From JOPF136 sp963773835 (GTDB taxonomy: Bacteria > Acidobacteriota > Terriglobia > Acidiferrales > UBA7541), in assembly GCA_963773835.1 (NCBI GenBank), contig CAVZCQ010000004.1, positions 806,001 to 870,000 of the forward strand: 64,000 nt of DNA, read 5' to 3'. Shown piece after piece: positions 1-7,424 of the stretch (position 1 is its first letter; the number at the start of each line of letters is the position of its first letter). The notes beneath the pieces are model-generated. The model was not told the DNA's origin. It saw nothing but the letters and a program-made list of their open reading frames with translations, and made no database searches. Both the position numbers and the translations under genes were made by a program.

Positions 1-660
1 TCGCTCAGCGCTGTGCGGCCGCCGGCGGAGGCGGACATTGTGGCCATGGAGGCGCAGAGTCTGGGACTCGCGCCGAGTTTCGGCGGGCCGTTTGCCGGCG
101 TGATCGCCACGCGGGAAAAATTCGTGCGCCAGATGCCGGGGCGGCTGGCGGGAGAGACCCGCGACGCGCAGGGCCGCCGCGGATTTGTGCTGACGCTGGC
201 CACCCGCGAGCAGCACATCCGCCGCGAGAAGGCCACCTCGAATATCTGCACGAATCAGGCGCTGTGCGCTCTGGCCGTGACCATGCACCTGGCGCTCGCC
301 GGCAAAGCCGGGCTGAGCGAACTCGCGGCGCAGAACCTGGCGAAAGCGCGCTACGCCGTGGCAGAGCTGGAAAAAGTGCCGGGAGTGCGCCGCGCGTTTA
401 CCGCGCCTTTCTTCAATGAGGTGACGCTGGAATTCCCGCGCTCGGTGCGCATGATCAACCACGAGCTGCTGCGCGACCACATCCTTGGGCCTCTGCCGCT
501 CGGGCCGTTCTTCCCGGAACAGACCAAACGCGGGCTTCTGTGCGTTACCGAGGTGCATTCGCGGCAGGACGTGGACCGGCTGGCGGCGGCCACGCGGCGC
601 GCGCTCCAATCGCTGGGTGCGGGCGAGCGCGAAGCGGTCTCCGCGCCCGCGGAGCGATAA
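1..660 (+). CDS. gcvPA: glycine dehydrogenase (decarboxylating) subunit 1, C-terminal part
   Basis: This is the alpha-type subunit of the split P protein of the glycine cleavage system. With GcvPB it decarboxylates glycine and loads the aminomethyl group onto lipoyl-H protein in the cytosol. The frame is open from the first base, so the start lies left of the window; 219 residues are visible, about half the usual length. Family-typical stretches are SFGGPFAGVIA near the left edge, RQMPGRLAGET, and the REKATSNICTNQALCA block. The PLP lysine is not expected here; it is in the partner subunit. The stop codon is two bases before the gcvPB start, so the two are co-transcribed and probably translationally coupled. 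Family assignment is secure. Confidence 0.95.
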   Translation, partial: SLSAVRPPAEADIVAMEAQSLGLAPSFGGPFAGVIATREKFVRQMPGRLAGETRDAQGRRGFVLTLATREQHIRREKATSNICTNQALCALAVTMHLALAGKAGLSELAAQNLAKARYAVAELEKVPGVRRAFTAPFFNEVTLEFPRSVRMINHELLRDHILGPLPLGPFFPEQTKRGLLCVTEVHSRQDVDRLAAATRRALQSLGAGEREAVSAPAER

Positions 661-662
661 CC

Positions 663-2159
663 ATGCCTCAGCCCATGTCCAAAGCGACGCGCCATGTGAG
701 CATCAACGAAGGCCTCCTGTTCGAACGCTCCTCGCCCGGCAAACGCGGCATGGAGTTGCCCCCGCTCGATGTTCCAGCGGTGGATGCGGAGCAGGCGCTC
801 GGCCCCGAGTTTGCCCGCGGCGCCGTGGAAGGATTCCCCGAAGTCAGCGAGATCGAAGTCATCCGCCACTTCACCCGTCTTTCCACCTGGAATTACGCCA
901 TCGATCTGGGCATGTACCCGCTGGGCTCCTGCACCATGAAGTACAACCCGCGGGTGAATGAATTTGTGGCGCGGCTGGAGGGACTGGCCACTGAACATCC
1001 GCTCCAGCCGGTGGAGGTGTCGCAGGGCTGCCTGCGAATTCTGTGGACGCTGGAACTCGTCCTCCGCGAAGTAACCGGCATGGACGCAGTCACCCTGCAG
1101 CCCTGCGCCGGGGCGCAGGGAGAATACGCAGGCATCGCCATCATCCGGGCCTACCTCGCCAGCCGCGGCAATCCGCGGAAGAAAGTACTGATGCCTGATT
1201 CCGCGCATGGGACCAACCCGGCAACGGCGGCTACCGCGGGCTACGAAGTGCTGAATATCCGCTCGGACTCGAACGGGCGGATTGACCTGGGCGAGCTCGC
1301 GAAGCACGTTGACGACGATGTGGCCGCGCTCATGGTGACCAATCCCAACACGCTCGGCCTTTTCGAGAAAGACATCGCGCGCGCCGCGGAAATCCTGCAC
1401 GCGCGCGGCGCCCTGCTGTACATGGACGGCGCCAATATGAACGCGCTGGCGGGCGTGGCGCGCCCCGGTGACTTCGGCGTGGACGTGATGCACATGAACC
1501 TGCACAAAACGTTTTCCACGCCGCATGGCGGCGGGGGACCCGGCGCGGGACCGGTGGCGGTGAAAAAACATTTGGAGCCGTTCCTGCCCATTCCGGTGCT
1601 GGCCGAAAAGCAGGACGGGACGCTGGGGTGGGATTCCAACCGGCCGAAATCCATCGGCCGGCTGCGCGCCTTCTACGGCAATTTCGGGGTGCTAGTGCGC
1701 GCGCTCGCCTATGCCCTCGCCTACGGGCCAGGAATGGTGGAAGCCACCCGGGACGCCGTGCTCAACGCGAATTACATCCGCAAAAAGCTCGAGGATGTGT
1801 ACGACCTGCCCTACAAGCAACCCTGCATGCACGAGGTCGTGTTCAGCGACGCGCGGCAGAAAAAACATGGCGTGAGCACGGTGGACATCGCGAAACGCCT
1901 GATCGACTACGGCTTCCACCCGTACACCATGGCGTTTCCGCTGATCGTCCCCGGTGCGCTGATGATCGAACCCACCGAATCCGAATCCCGCCTGGAGCTG
2001 GACCTGTTCGTCGAGGCTATGCGTTCCATCGCCGCGGAAGCTGCGGAGACGCCCGAGCTGGTGAAAACGGCGCCGCACTCGGCGCGCGTAGGCCGCCTGG
2101 ACGAGGTGGGTGCGGCTCGCAAGCCGATCCTCCGCTGGACGCCGAAGTCGTCCGCCTAA
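663..2159 (+). CDS. gcvPB: glycine dehydrogenase (decarboxylating) subunit 2
   Basis: Beta-type, PLP-binding subunit of the glycine cleavage P protein, 498 residues, the usual size. The PLP lysine is K282 in the motif LHKTFSTPHGGGGPG, preceded by a glycine-rich fold-type-I aminotransferase core. The ATG at 663 directly follows the gcvPA stop at 660. A second in-frame ATG at 675 (MSKATRH) is possible. The reading frame stays open upstream inside gcvPA, but the family N-terminus and the gcvPA stop favour 663. The H and T proteins of the system are not in the window downstream, so they are either further left or elsewhere. Confidence 0.96.
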   Translation: MPQPMSKATRHVSINEGLLFERSSPGKRGMELPPLDVPAVDAEQALGPEFARGAVEGFPEVSEIEVIRHFTRLSTWNYAIDLGMYPLGSCTMKYNPRVNEFVARLEGLATEHPLQPVEVSQGCLRILWTLELVLREVTGMDAVTLQPCAGAQGEYAGIAIIRAYLASRGNPRKKVLMPDSAHGTNPATAATAGYEVLNIRSDSNGRIDLGELAKHVDDDVAALMVTNPNTLGLFEKDIARAAEILHARGALLYMDGANMNALAGVARPGDFGVDVMHMNLHKTFSTPHGGGGPGAGPVAVKKHLEPFLPIPVLAEKQDGTLGWDSNRPKSIGRLRAFYGNFGVLVRALAYALAYGPGMVEATRDAVLNANYIRKKLEDVYDLPYKQPCMHEVVFSDARQKKHGVSTVDIAKRLIDYGFHPYTMAFPLIVPGALMIEPTESESRLELDLFVEAMRSIAAEAAETPELVKTAPHSARVGRLDEVGAARKPILRWTPKSSA

Positions 2160-2204
2160 TCTGGATTTCTCACCCGCTTCTGCGGCGATTCCCGGGCTAG
2201 AGCA

Positions 2205-2233
2205 TTGCCTGTAGACACCTACCGGGCTATAGT
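2205..2233 (+). promoter_or_regulatory. sigma70-type promoter for the TIR/FGE gene
   Basis: TTGCCT at 2205-2210 and TATAGT at 2228-2233 are separated by exactly 17 bases. The predicted transcript start is near 2240, 27 bases before the ATG at 2267. No terminator hairpin was seen between gcvPB and this promoter. Confidence 0.55.
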
Positions 2234-2266
2234 GCCCGGCGATCGAATTGGCGGGTCGCAGCAAAT

Positions 2267-3664
2267 ATGGCGCACGACGTCTTCATCAGCTACGCCTCCG
2301 AAGACAAGACCGTGGCCAACGCAGTGTGCGGGACGCTCGAAGCGAACGGCGTCCGCTGCTGGATTGCTCCGCGCGACGTCATCGCCGGCCAGCGTTACGG
2401 CGAAGCCATCATTGAGGCCATCCTAGGCTGCCGCATCATGGTGCTTGTCTTCTCCTCGCACGCCAACGCCTCCGAGCACATCCCCAATGAGATCGAGCGG
2501 GCGATGAGCAATGGCGTGACCATCATGCCCTTCCGCATCGAGGAGGTGATGCCCGGCAAGTCGCTCGACTACTTTATCGGCAGCGTGCACTGGCTGGACG
2601 CACTTTCGCCCCCGCTTGAAGAGCACCTGCAAAGACTGGCCAGCAACGTACAGATTCTGCTTTCGCGCGGCGCGCCGGAAGGAGAACGAAAACCCGAGGA
2701 GCGGCCGCGTCCGCCCGTGGCGCCGGTGGCGCGGGCTGCGGCTGCTCCGACGGCTGCGGGGCCGCCTGTGGCCGCGCCTGCCGGGCGGCCGGCATGGATT
2801 TACGCGGCATTGGGTGCGATGGCCGTGGTTACAATCGTTGCTTTGGTGGGACTGCTCTTCTTTCGGAAGTCCGCGACGTCTGTGGAGACGACACCGGCCC
2901 CGGTCACCTCGACAGCGGCTCCTGCTCCGGCCAATTCAACTCAGAGATCCGAAAGGCCCGGCTCAAAAGCGGGGGAGGTGAGAGAAAACCCCAGAGACGG
3001 GCTCAAGTATGTGTGGATCCCGCCGGGAACCTTCATGATGGGTTGCTCGCCGGGAGATAGCGAGTGCAGCGAGGATGAGAAGCCCCGGCACCGGGTGACC
3101 ATCGGCAGTGGGTTCTGGATTGGCCAGACGGAGGTGACCGTGGGGGCGTACCAGCGATTTGCAAACGCTACTGGCCGTCAAATGCCGGCTGCCCCGGGAT
3201 TCAACGCCGACTGGGCGAACCAGGATATGCCGGTCGTCAGCGTGAATTGGGACGAGGCGCAGGCGTATTGCGAGTGGTCCGGGAGCCGTCTGCTGACCGA
3301 AGCGGAGTGGGAGTACGCGGCGCGAGCCGGGAGCACGGATTCCCGCTACGCACCGCTCGACGAGGCGGCCTGGTATGACAAGAACAGTGGGGGCCGGACG
3401 CACCCGGTGGGCCAGAAGCGGGCCAACGGGTTTGGACTGTACGACACGCTAGGAAACGCCTGGGAATGGGTGAACGACTGGTACGATGAGAAATACTATC
3501 AGAGCAGTCAATCATATGCCCCGGTAGGGCCGGCGAGCGGGCAGTTGAGAGTCCTTCGTGGCGGCTCCTGGAGCGAGGGGGCTTCGTACATCCGCGTCAC
3601 GTACCGCGGCAAGGGCCTCCCAGGCTCCCGGCTCGACATCAGCGGCATGCGCTGCGCCCGGTAA
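2267..3664 (+). CDS. TIR domain - transmembrane helix - FGE/sulfatase-modifying-factor domain fusion
   Basis: This 465-residue protein has three parts. Residues 3-125 are a bacterial TIR domain (opening HDVFISYASEDK, then CWIAPRDV, with conserved S/E residues around SEHIPNEIE). A Pro/Ala-rich linker follows, then one membrane helix at about 177-199. After a second linker, residues 245-465 form a formylglycine-generating-enzyme (FGE) type domain (VWIPPGTFMMG, GLYDTLGNAWEWVNDW, VLRGGSW at 429-435, GMRCAR at the end). The position after RGGSW where true FGEs carry their redox cysteines holds SEGASY, so sulfatase-maturing activity is unlikely. The domain is better read as an external ligand-binding or scaffold fold. 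TIR domains in bacteria often cleave NAD or act as adaptors; which applies here is unknown. Gene stands alone with its own promoter. Confidence 0.9.
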   Translation: MAHDVFISYASEDKTVANAVCGTLEANGVRCWIAPRDVIAGQRYGEAIIEAILGCRIMVLVFSSHANASEHIPNEIERAMSNGVTIMPFRIEEVMPGKSLDYFIGSVHWLDALSPPLEEHLQRLASNVQILLSRGAPEGERKPEERPRPPVAPVARAAAAPTAAGPPVAAPAGRPAWIYAALGAMAVVTIVALVGLLFFRKSATSVETTPAPVTSTAAPAPANSTQRSERPGSKAGEVRENPRDGLKYVWIPPGTFMMGCSPGDSECSEDEKPRHRVTIGSGFWIGQTEVTVGAYQRFANATGRQMPAAPGFNADWANQDMPVVSVNWDEAQAYCEWSGSRLLTEAEWEYAARAGSTDSRYAPLDEAAWYDKNSGGRTHPVGQKRANGFGLYDTLGNAWEWVNDWYDEKYYQSSQSYAPVGPASGQLRVLRGGSWSEGASYIRVTYRGKGLPGSRLDISGMRCAR

Positions 3665-3918
3665 ACTACGGTTGCGGATTGATGCTTTTCTCTTCTCCTT
3701 TTGCAGCAGTGCCCGAAGGGGGACGGGAGATTGCCCCGTCGAATTTCAATCGAGTTCAGAGGCCGACCGAACAGCGTAGACCGCGCACGGAGCGGGGCGG
3801 CACGCTGCGGGGCCGCCCTGGAATGGTGAGATCGGTGGCTATCAGCGGTGACGAGCGCTGACCGGCCTCGGGCAGTCCGGATAAACGAGGGATTCTCCGG
3901 CACCAGGAGAAACAAGCG

Positions 3919-4235
3919 ATGGGTCCGACCGACAAGCGCGATCTGGAAAAGCCTGCCGCCGCGCCTTCAGCGTCAATGCGGTACCTGTGGGAATACGGCT
4001 TCGGTGTGATCCTTCAGAAGGTGGGACCGAACCGAACCGAACCGAATTGATCAGGGCGCTGCGCGAATTCTACGAGCTGCGCGCAGGCGTGGCGGAGATC
4101 AAGCAAATGCTGGATTCCGTGCCGCGGACCGTGAGGACGGGCCTTACCCGGGAAGAAGCGGAATGCCTCCAGAAGCGGCTCGAGGCAGCGGGGGCCACAG
4201 CGGAAATCAAAGACTATGAATCGTTTCCGCAGTGA
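3919..4235 (+). pseudogene. ribosomal protein L7/L12 C-terminal-domain-like ORF, interrupted at a 5-bp repeat
   Basis: A Shine-Dalgarno-like AGGAGA at 3905-3910 precedes ATG 3919. The frame reads through FGVILQKVGPNRTE and then stops at TGA 4048-4050. The downstream frame, two positions off, continues with LIRALREFYELRAGVAEIKQ, PRTVRTGLTREEAE and GATAEIK to the stop at 4233-4235. Joined, the two pieces give a single L7/L12 C-terminal fold (IKxVRE..GLGLKEAK-like, then VKEGVSKEEAE-like, then GAxVELK-like). Removing one 5-bp unit from the ACCGA repeat at the junction restores a continuous frame of about 103 residues. It may be a phase-variable gene, a recent pseudogene or an assembly error. Free-standing L7/L12 C-terminal domains are known; their role is unclear. 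Confidence 0.75.
4026..4045 (+). repeat. pentanucleotide tandem repeat (ACCGA)x4
   Basis: Four perfect ACCGA units sit exactly where the L7/L12-like frame breaks. With three units the frame is intact; with four it terminates at 4050. Repeat length and location are directly visible. Confidence 0.95.
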
Positions 4236-4416
4236 ATCAGCTGAATCGCGAGGAACTGTCTCGCGCCACAACCTGGTGTCCAGGTCCAGGAGTTTGCATT
4301 CGTAAACGGGCGCCCCATTCCCGGATTGCCCCGGCCTGCCGTCGAAGTGACCGCGGGGCGAAAACCCATCCTGCGCTGGAAGCCGTAGTAAATCCGCGGA
4401 ACAGCCGCCGTCCTTC

Positions 4417-4445
4417 TTGTCTTACAGCCTGTATTACGCTATCCT
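4417..4445 (+). promoter_or_regulatory. sigma70-type promoter for the toxin-antitoxin pair
   Basis: TTGTCT at 4417-4422 and TATCCT at 4440-4445 are spaced by 17 bases. The predicted start near 4452 leaves a very short leader before the antitoxin ATG at 4463. Toxin-antitoxin operons usually repress themselves at such a promoter. Confidence 0.5.
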
Positions 4446-4462
4446 GTCTGCGGAGTGACACG

Positions 4463-4723
4463 ATGGCGAACCTGCTCACAATCCGTTTGGACGCAGGCAC
4501 CCGGAAACGAATAGACAGGATCGCGCGGCGCAAGAAATTATCCACGTCGGCAGCGGTTCGCCAAGTTCTGGTGGCCTGGGTTGACCAGGAAGAACCCGGC
4601 CCATCGCTCTACGAGCAGATGAAGGATTTCATCGGGGTGGTTAACGGCGGGGACCCAAAGCGCTCGGCCGACATAGGCCGAAAGTTTGCGAAGATGCTCC
4701 AGAGCCGCCGGAGAAGTTCTTGA
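4463..4723 (+). CDS. ribbon-helix-helix antitoxin (VapB-like)
   Basis: An 86-residue protein opening MANLLTIRLDAGTRKRID, a typical ribbon-helix-helix beginning (strand with alternating residues, then two helices ending near VRQVLVAWV at about 35). The Lys/Arg-rich C-terminus is the likely toxin-neutralising part. ATG 4463 was chosen because it starts the ribbon strand and follows the promoter; the frame is open further upstream without domain support. Its TGA overlaps the TTG start of the PIN-domain gene in a TTGA overlap, the usual arrangement for VapBC modules. Expected role: binds and inhibits the neighbouring RNase and represses the operon. Confidence 0.82.
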   Translation: MANLLTIRLDAGTRKRIDRIARRKKLSTSAAVRQVLVAWVDQEEPGPSLYEQMKDFIGVVNGGDPKRSADIGRKFAKMLQSRRRSS

Positions 4724-5124
4724 TTCTCGTAGACGCCGGGCCCCTGGTGGCAATCCTGGACGCGGATGATGAACATCACCCGGAATGTACGGCGACGCTT
4801 CAGCAGACTCGCGGGCGGCTAGCAACTGTTTGGCCTGCGCTCACAGAGGCGATGTACCTCCTCGGGGATCAGCTTGAGGCGCAGGAAAAACTGCTGGGAA
4901 TGGTCGAGGTCGGCCCGCTGAAGCTGCTTCCACTCGAAGTCAATGATCTGCCCAGGATCCGTGAGTTGATGCGACAGTACCGAGACTTGCCGATGGACTT
5001 GGCCGATGCCGCTCTAATTCGGGTGGCAGAGCGCGAAGGGATCCGAACAATATTCACTGTGGACCGGCGGGACTTTTCCATTTACCGGCTGCATGGCCGA
5101 ACGCGCCCCACCCTTATTCCCTGA
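4720..5124 (+). CDS. PIN-domain ribonuclease toxin (VapC-like)
   Basis: A 134-residue PIN-domain protein. The first acidic metal ligand is D5 in MILVDAGPL; others are provided by the LADAALI segment (about residue 92) and the TVDRRDFSIY segment near residue 113. Length and order match VapC-type toxins, which cut tRNA or rRNA using Mg2+. The start is TTG at 4720, overlapping the antitoxin stop by four bases, so translation is coupled and probably weaker than that of the antitoxin. No other chromosomal partner is nearby, so the module seems complete. Confidence 0.85.
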   Translation: MILVDAGPLVAILDADDEHHPECTATLQQTRGRLATVWPALTEAMYLLGDQLEAQEKLLGMVEVGPLKLLPLEVNDLPRIRELMRQYRDLPMDLADAALIRVAEREGIRTIFTVDRRDFSIYRLHGRTRPTLIP

Positions 5125-5169
5125 ATTAGGAGCTGGTCCCTCTGCGGCGAGCTTCGCCGCGCGCGGCAT

Positions 5170-6570
5170 TTACTGCCGGAAGTGAAATGAATTGATAGTG
5201 GCTTCGAACGATTTGCTGTAATGGTCGTAGTCCGCCTGCGGCGCGACGGACACGAGGTAGAACATCCCGTCCGGACGCATTGTGGTCACCAGCCAGATCA
5301 GTTCTTTGCCCTTCACCGGAGAATCATTCAGCAGATAGGCGGAAAGCGCGCGCTGCCCGCCCAGCCTCATGGGCTCGGCTTTGCGGTGGATTTCCAGATT
5401 GGGATTGCTCTGCCGCAGGCTGGCGATCAACTGGTCGGTTGCGGATTCGAGCGAGGAGCCGGAGCGCGGCTCGAAACGGTTCACCATAGACCCGTAAGCG
5501 AGTTCCGGACTGCCGCGCGAGTTGCGCCACACTCCGCCCTCGGGATAGAGCGTCACCGCGCTGCCCTGCCCGTTGGATTTCCAATTGGCGGGAAACTGCA
5601 GTTTGAAGGAATCGCCCTCGTACGGCTGCAACTTCGCGGACGGCGTTTCCGGCGTCTCCCCCGCGCCGGAAGTGCCGTAGGGATCCGTCTCGGCCACCAT
5701 CGCCCGGCGCGGAGCGGGAGGCAGCGAGAAGAGGTAGCGGCGGATTTCGCGGAATTCGGGCGAATCCGTTTTCGCGTTCGGGGGACGCCCGCCCAGCTTC
5801 TGGATTTCCTCGTTCACGCGTTCGATGCGATGCTCCGGGCTGGGATGGTTGGAAAAGAATTCGGGCGGGACGCCCATCTTTTTTTCCTGCTCGCCGAGCA
5901 CCATGAAGAAATCGGCTAGGGCGTGGGGATCGTATCCCGCATCGTGGGCAATCTGGACGCCCATAATGTCCGCCTGGCTTTCGTCAGTGCGGGAATATTT
6001 CAGGAGCAGCGAGTTCAGCGAGAAGGCGCCGGCCGCGGTCACCAGCTTTCCGATGGCATTGTTGCCCAGCACGCTTCCGAGCACGGCTACGCCCACCGAC
6101 GGAGCAATCGATTTGGTCACCTGGCTGGTGCCGTGGCGCAGCGCCACGTGCGAAATTTCATGCCCGATCACCCCGGCCAGCTCCGCCTCGTTGTCGGCGG
6201 CCTGGATCAGCCCGCGGAACACGTACACGCGGCCGCCGGGAAGCGCAAAGGCGTTGACATCCGCCACGTTCACGCATTTGAATTGGTACGGATATTTTTC
6301 TCCGGGAGCGAACTCGGCCAGGCGCTTTCCGAGCCCGTTCAGATATTCGTTGACCTTCTCGTCTTTCAGCATGGGGAGCTGCTGCTCGGCTTCTTCGGAA
6401 TATTGCAGGCCGAGTTTGATGTCGTCCTGCGGAGAAAACAGATTCCATTGGGGCTGGATTTTCGTGCGCTCGTCCGCCCCCGCGGGCACGGGAAGGAGCG
6501 CCAGGATGCACACGCAGGCCAGCAACAGGCGCAGTTCGCGGCGGAAGGGGCGAGACATCGGACGGTCCAT
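5170..6570 (-). CDS. M48-family periplasmic metalloprotease (BepA-like) with C-terminal extra domain
   Basis: About 466 residues, exported by an N-terminal signal sequence (RELRLLLACVCILALLPVPA). The zinc-binding HEISH motif is at residues 137-141, preceded by NAFALPGGRVYVFRGL and followed by the third ligand region around DESQADIMG. These are hallmarks of M48 proteases that act in outer-membrane protein quality control. After about residue 300 there is an extra domain (DSFKLQFPANWK ... VAPQADYDHY) resembling PsbP/DUF1795-type folds, not a TPR region as in Escherichia coli BepA. The start is uncertain: ATG 6570 (MDRPMSRP), ATG 6558, or an upstream ATG at 6594. It is divergent from the HhH-GPD gene. 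Confidence 0.85.
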   Translation of the reverse strand: MDRPMSRPFRRELRLLLACVCILALLPVPAGADERTKIQPQWNLFSPQDDIKLGLQYSEEAEQQLPMLKDEKVNEYLNGLGKRLAEFAPGEKYPYQFKCVNVADVNAFALPGGRVYVFRGLIQAADNEAELAGVIGHEISHVALRHGTSQVTKSIAPSVGVAVLGSVLGNNAIGKLVTAAGAFSLNSLLLKYSRTDESQADIMGVQIAHDAGYDPHALADFFMVLGEQEKKMGVPPEFFSNHPSPEHRIERVNEEIQKLGGRPPNAKTDSPEFREIRRYLFSLPPAPRRAMVAETDPYGTSGAGETPETPSAKLQPYEGDSFKLQFPANWKSNGQGSAVTLYPEGGVWRNSRGSPELAYGSMVNRFEPRSGSSLESATDQLIASLRQSNPNLEIHRKAEPMRLGGQRALSAYLLNDSPVKGKELIWLVTTMRPDGMFYLVSVAPQADYDHYSKSFEATINSFHFRQ

Positions 6571-6624
6571 GACGAAACAGTATAAGATGAACAACGAGCC
6601 GAGTCACTCTCCGGTACGCCCCTG

Positions 6625-7359
6625 ATGAGTTTGAAGCCGCACTCCCCGCTCTCCAGAATCCTCGCGCGCCTCGAGCGTTTCTATGGCAAACCGAGGCCGC
6701 CGAAATCCATTCTGGCCAGTCTGTCGAGGCGCGCGGACCCGTACGAGATGATTCTCTACGCGAACTGCGGCTATCCGGCAACGGATGCGTCGTGCACCAA
6801 GGGATTTGAAGCGCTGAGAAAGGAGGTGGGGCTTCGCCCGGACGACATCCTGAACGCATCGGAAAAGAAACTGGCGGAAATCCTGAGGCTCGGAGGAATC
6901 GTTCCGGAGTTGCGCGCGCTGCGGCTGCGTGAAATTGCCGCGCGGGTGAAGCATGAATTCGGCGGCAACCTGAGCGCCGCGCTGGAAAAGCCCCTGGCGG
7001 GGGCGCGGAAAGCGCTGAAGAAGTTCCCCACCATCGGCGACCCCGGGGCGGACAAGATCCTGCTGTTCACAAAGACTGCGCCGGTCGCCGCAGTTCCCTC
7101 GAATTGCGTCGAAGTGACGGTGCGGCTTTTCCGCGGTGCAACCTACAAGAATTACGGACAGAATTATCGAGCGGCCCAGGGGGTATTGCAGCAAGGGCTG
7201 CCCGCGGACTGCGATTCCCTGCTCCGCGCGCATCTGTTGCTGAAGCAGCACGGCCAGGAAATCTGCAAGCGCGCGAAGCCGCGCTGCGACGAGTGCCCGG
7301 TCTCCACCGCCTGCGCCTATTTCCGCCTCATGCGGCGCAATAGCCCGCAGAACGATTGA
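6625..7359 (+). CDS. endonuclease III-like HhH-GPD protein with Fe-S loop, catalytic residues not evident
   Basis: A 244-residue protein with the HhH-GPD layout and a canonical [4Fe-4S] cysteine loop, C214-X6-C221-X2-C224-X5-C230. The helix-hairpin-helix segment is FPTIGDPGADK (134-144). Endonuclease III has LPGVGRKTA here with a catalytic Lys; in this protein the equivalent position is Pro140. The downstream VDTHV motif that supplies the catalytic Asp is replaced by VPSNCVEV. The fold is therefore clear, but a classical bifunctional glycosylase/AP-lyase mechanism is doubtful. It might be a binding protein or a member of a divergent glycosylase subfamily. It is divergently oriented from the M48 gene with only a short gap. 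Confidence 0.8.
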   Translation: MSLKPHSPLSRILARLERFYGKPRPPKSILASLSRRADPYEMILYANCGYPATDASCTKGFEALRKEVGLRPDDILNASEKKLAEILRLGGIVPELRALRLREIAARVKHEFGGNLSAALEKPLAGARKALKKFPTIGDPGADKILLFTKTAPVAAVPSNCVEVTVRLFRGATYKNYGQNYRAAQGVLQQGLPADCDSLLRAHLLLKQHGQEICKRAKPRCDECPVSTACAYFRLMRRNSPQND

Positions 7360-7424
7360 CCTTACCGGAACTTCGCCGGCCGCCGCGTTGACACCACTGG
7401 AGCGCCAGAATATTATGCGCCTGC

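Noticed and set aside
2267..3664. Variable protein of a diversity-generating retroelement
   Set aside because: No reverse transcriptase gene or template/variable repeat pair was found near the FGE domain.
4263..4389. A short frame ending RKPILRWKP, like the GcvPB tail RKPILRWTP
   Set aside because: Only about seven residues match and nothing upstream resembles GcvPB; there is no start codon. Could be a tiny remnant, but support is too thin.
6571..6620. TATACT box upstream of the M48 gene as a promoter
   Set aside because: No convincing -35 at the right spacing, and it is only eight bases from one candidate start codon.
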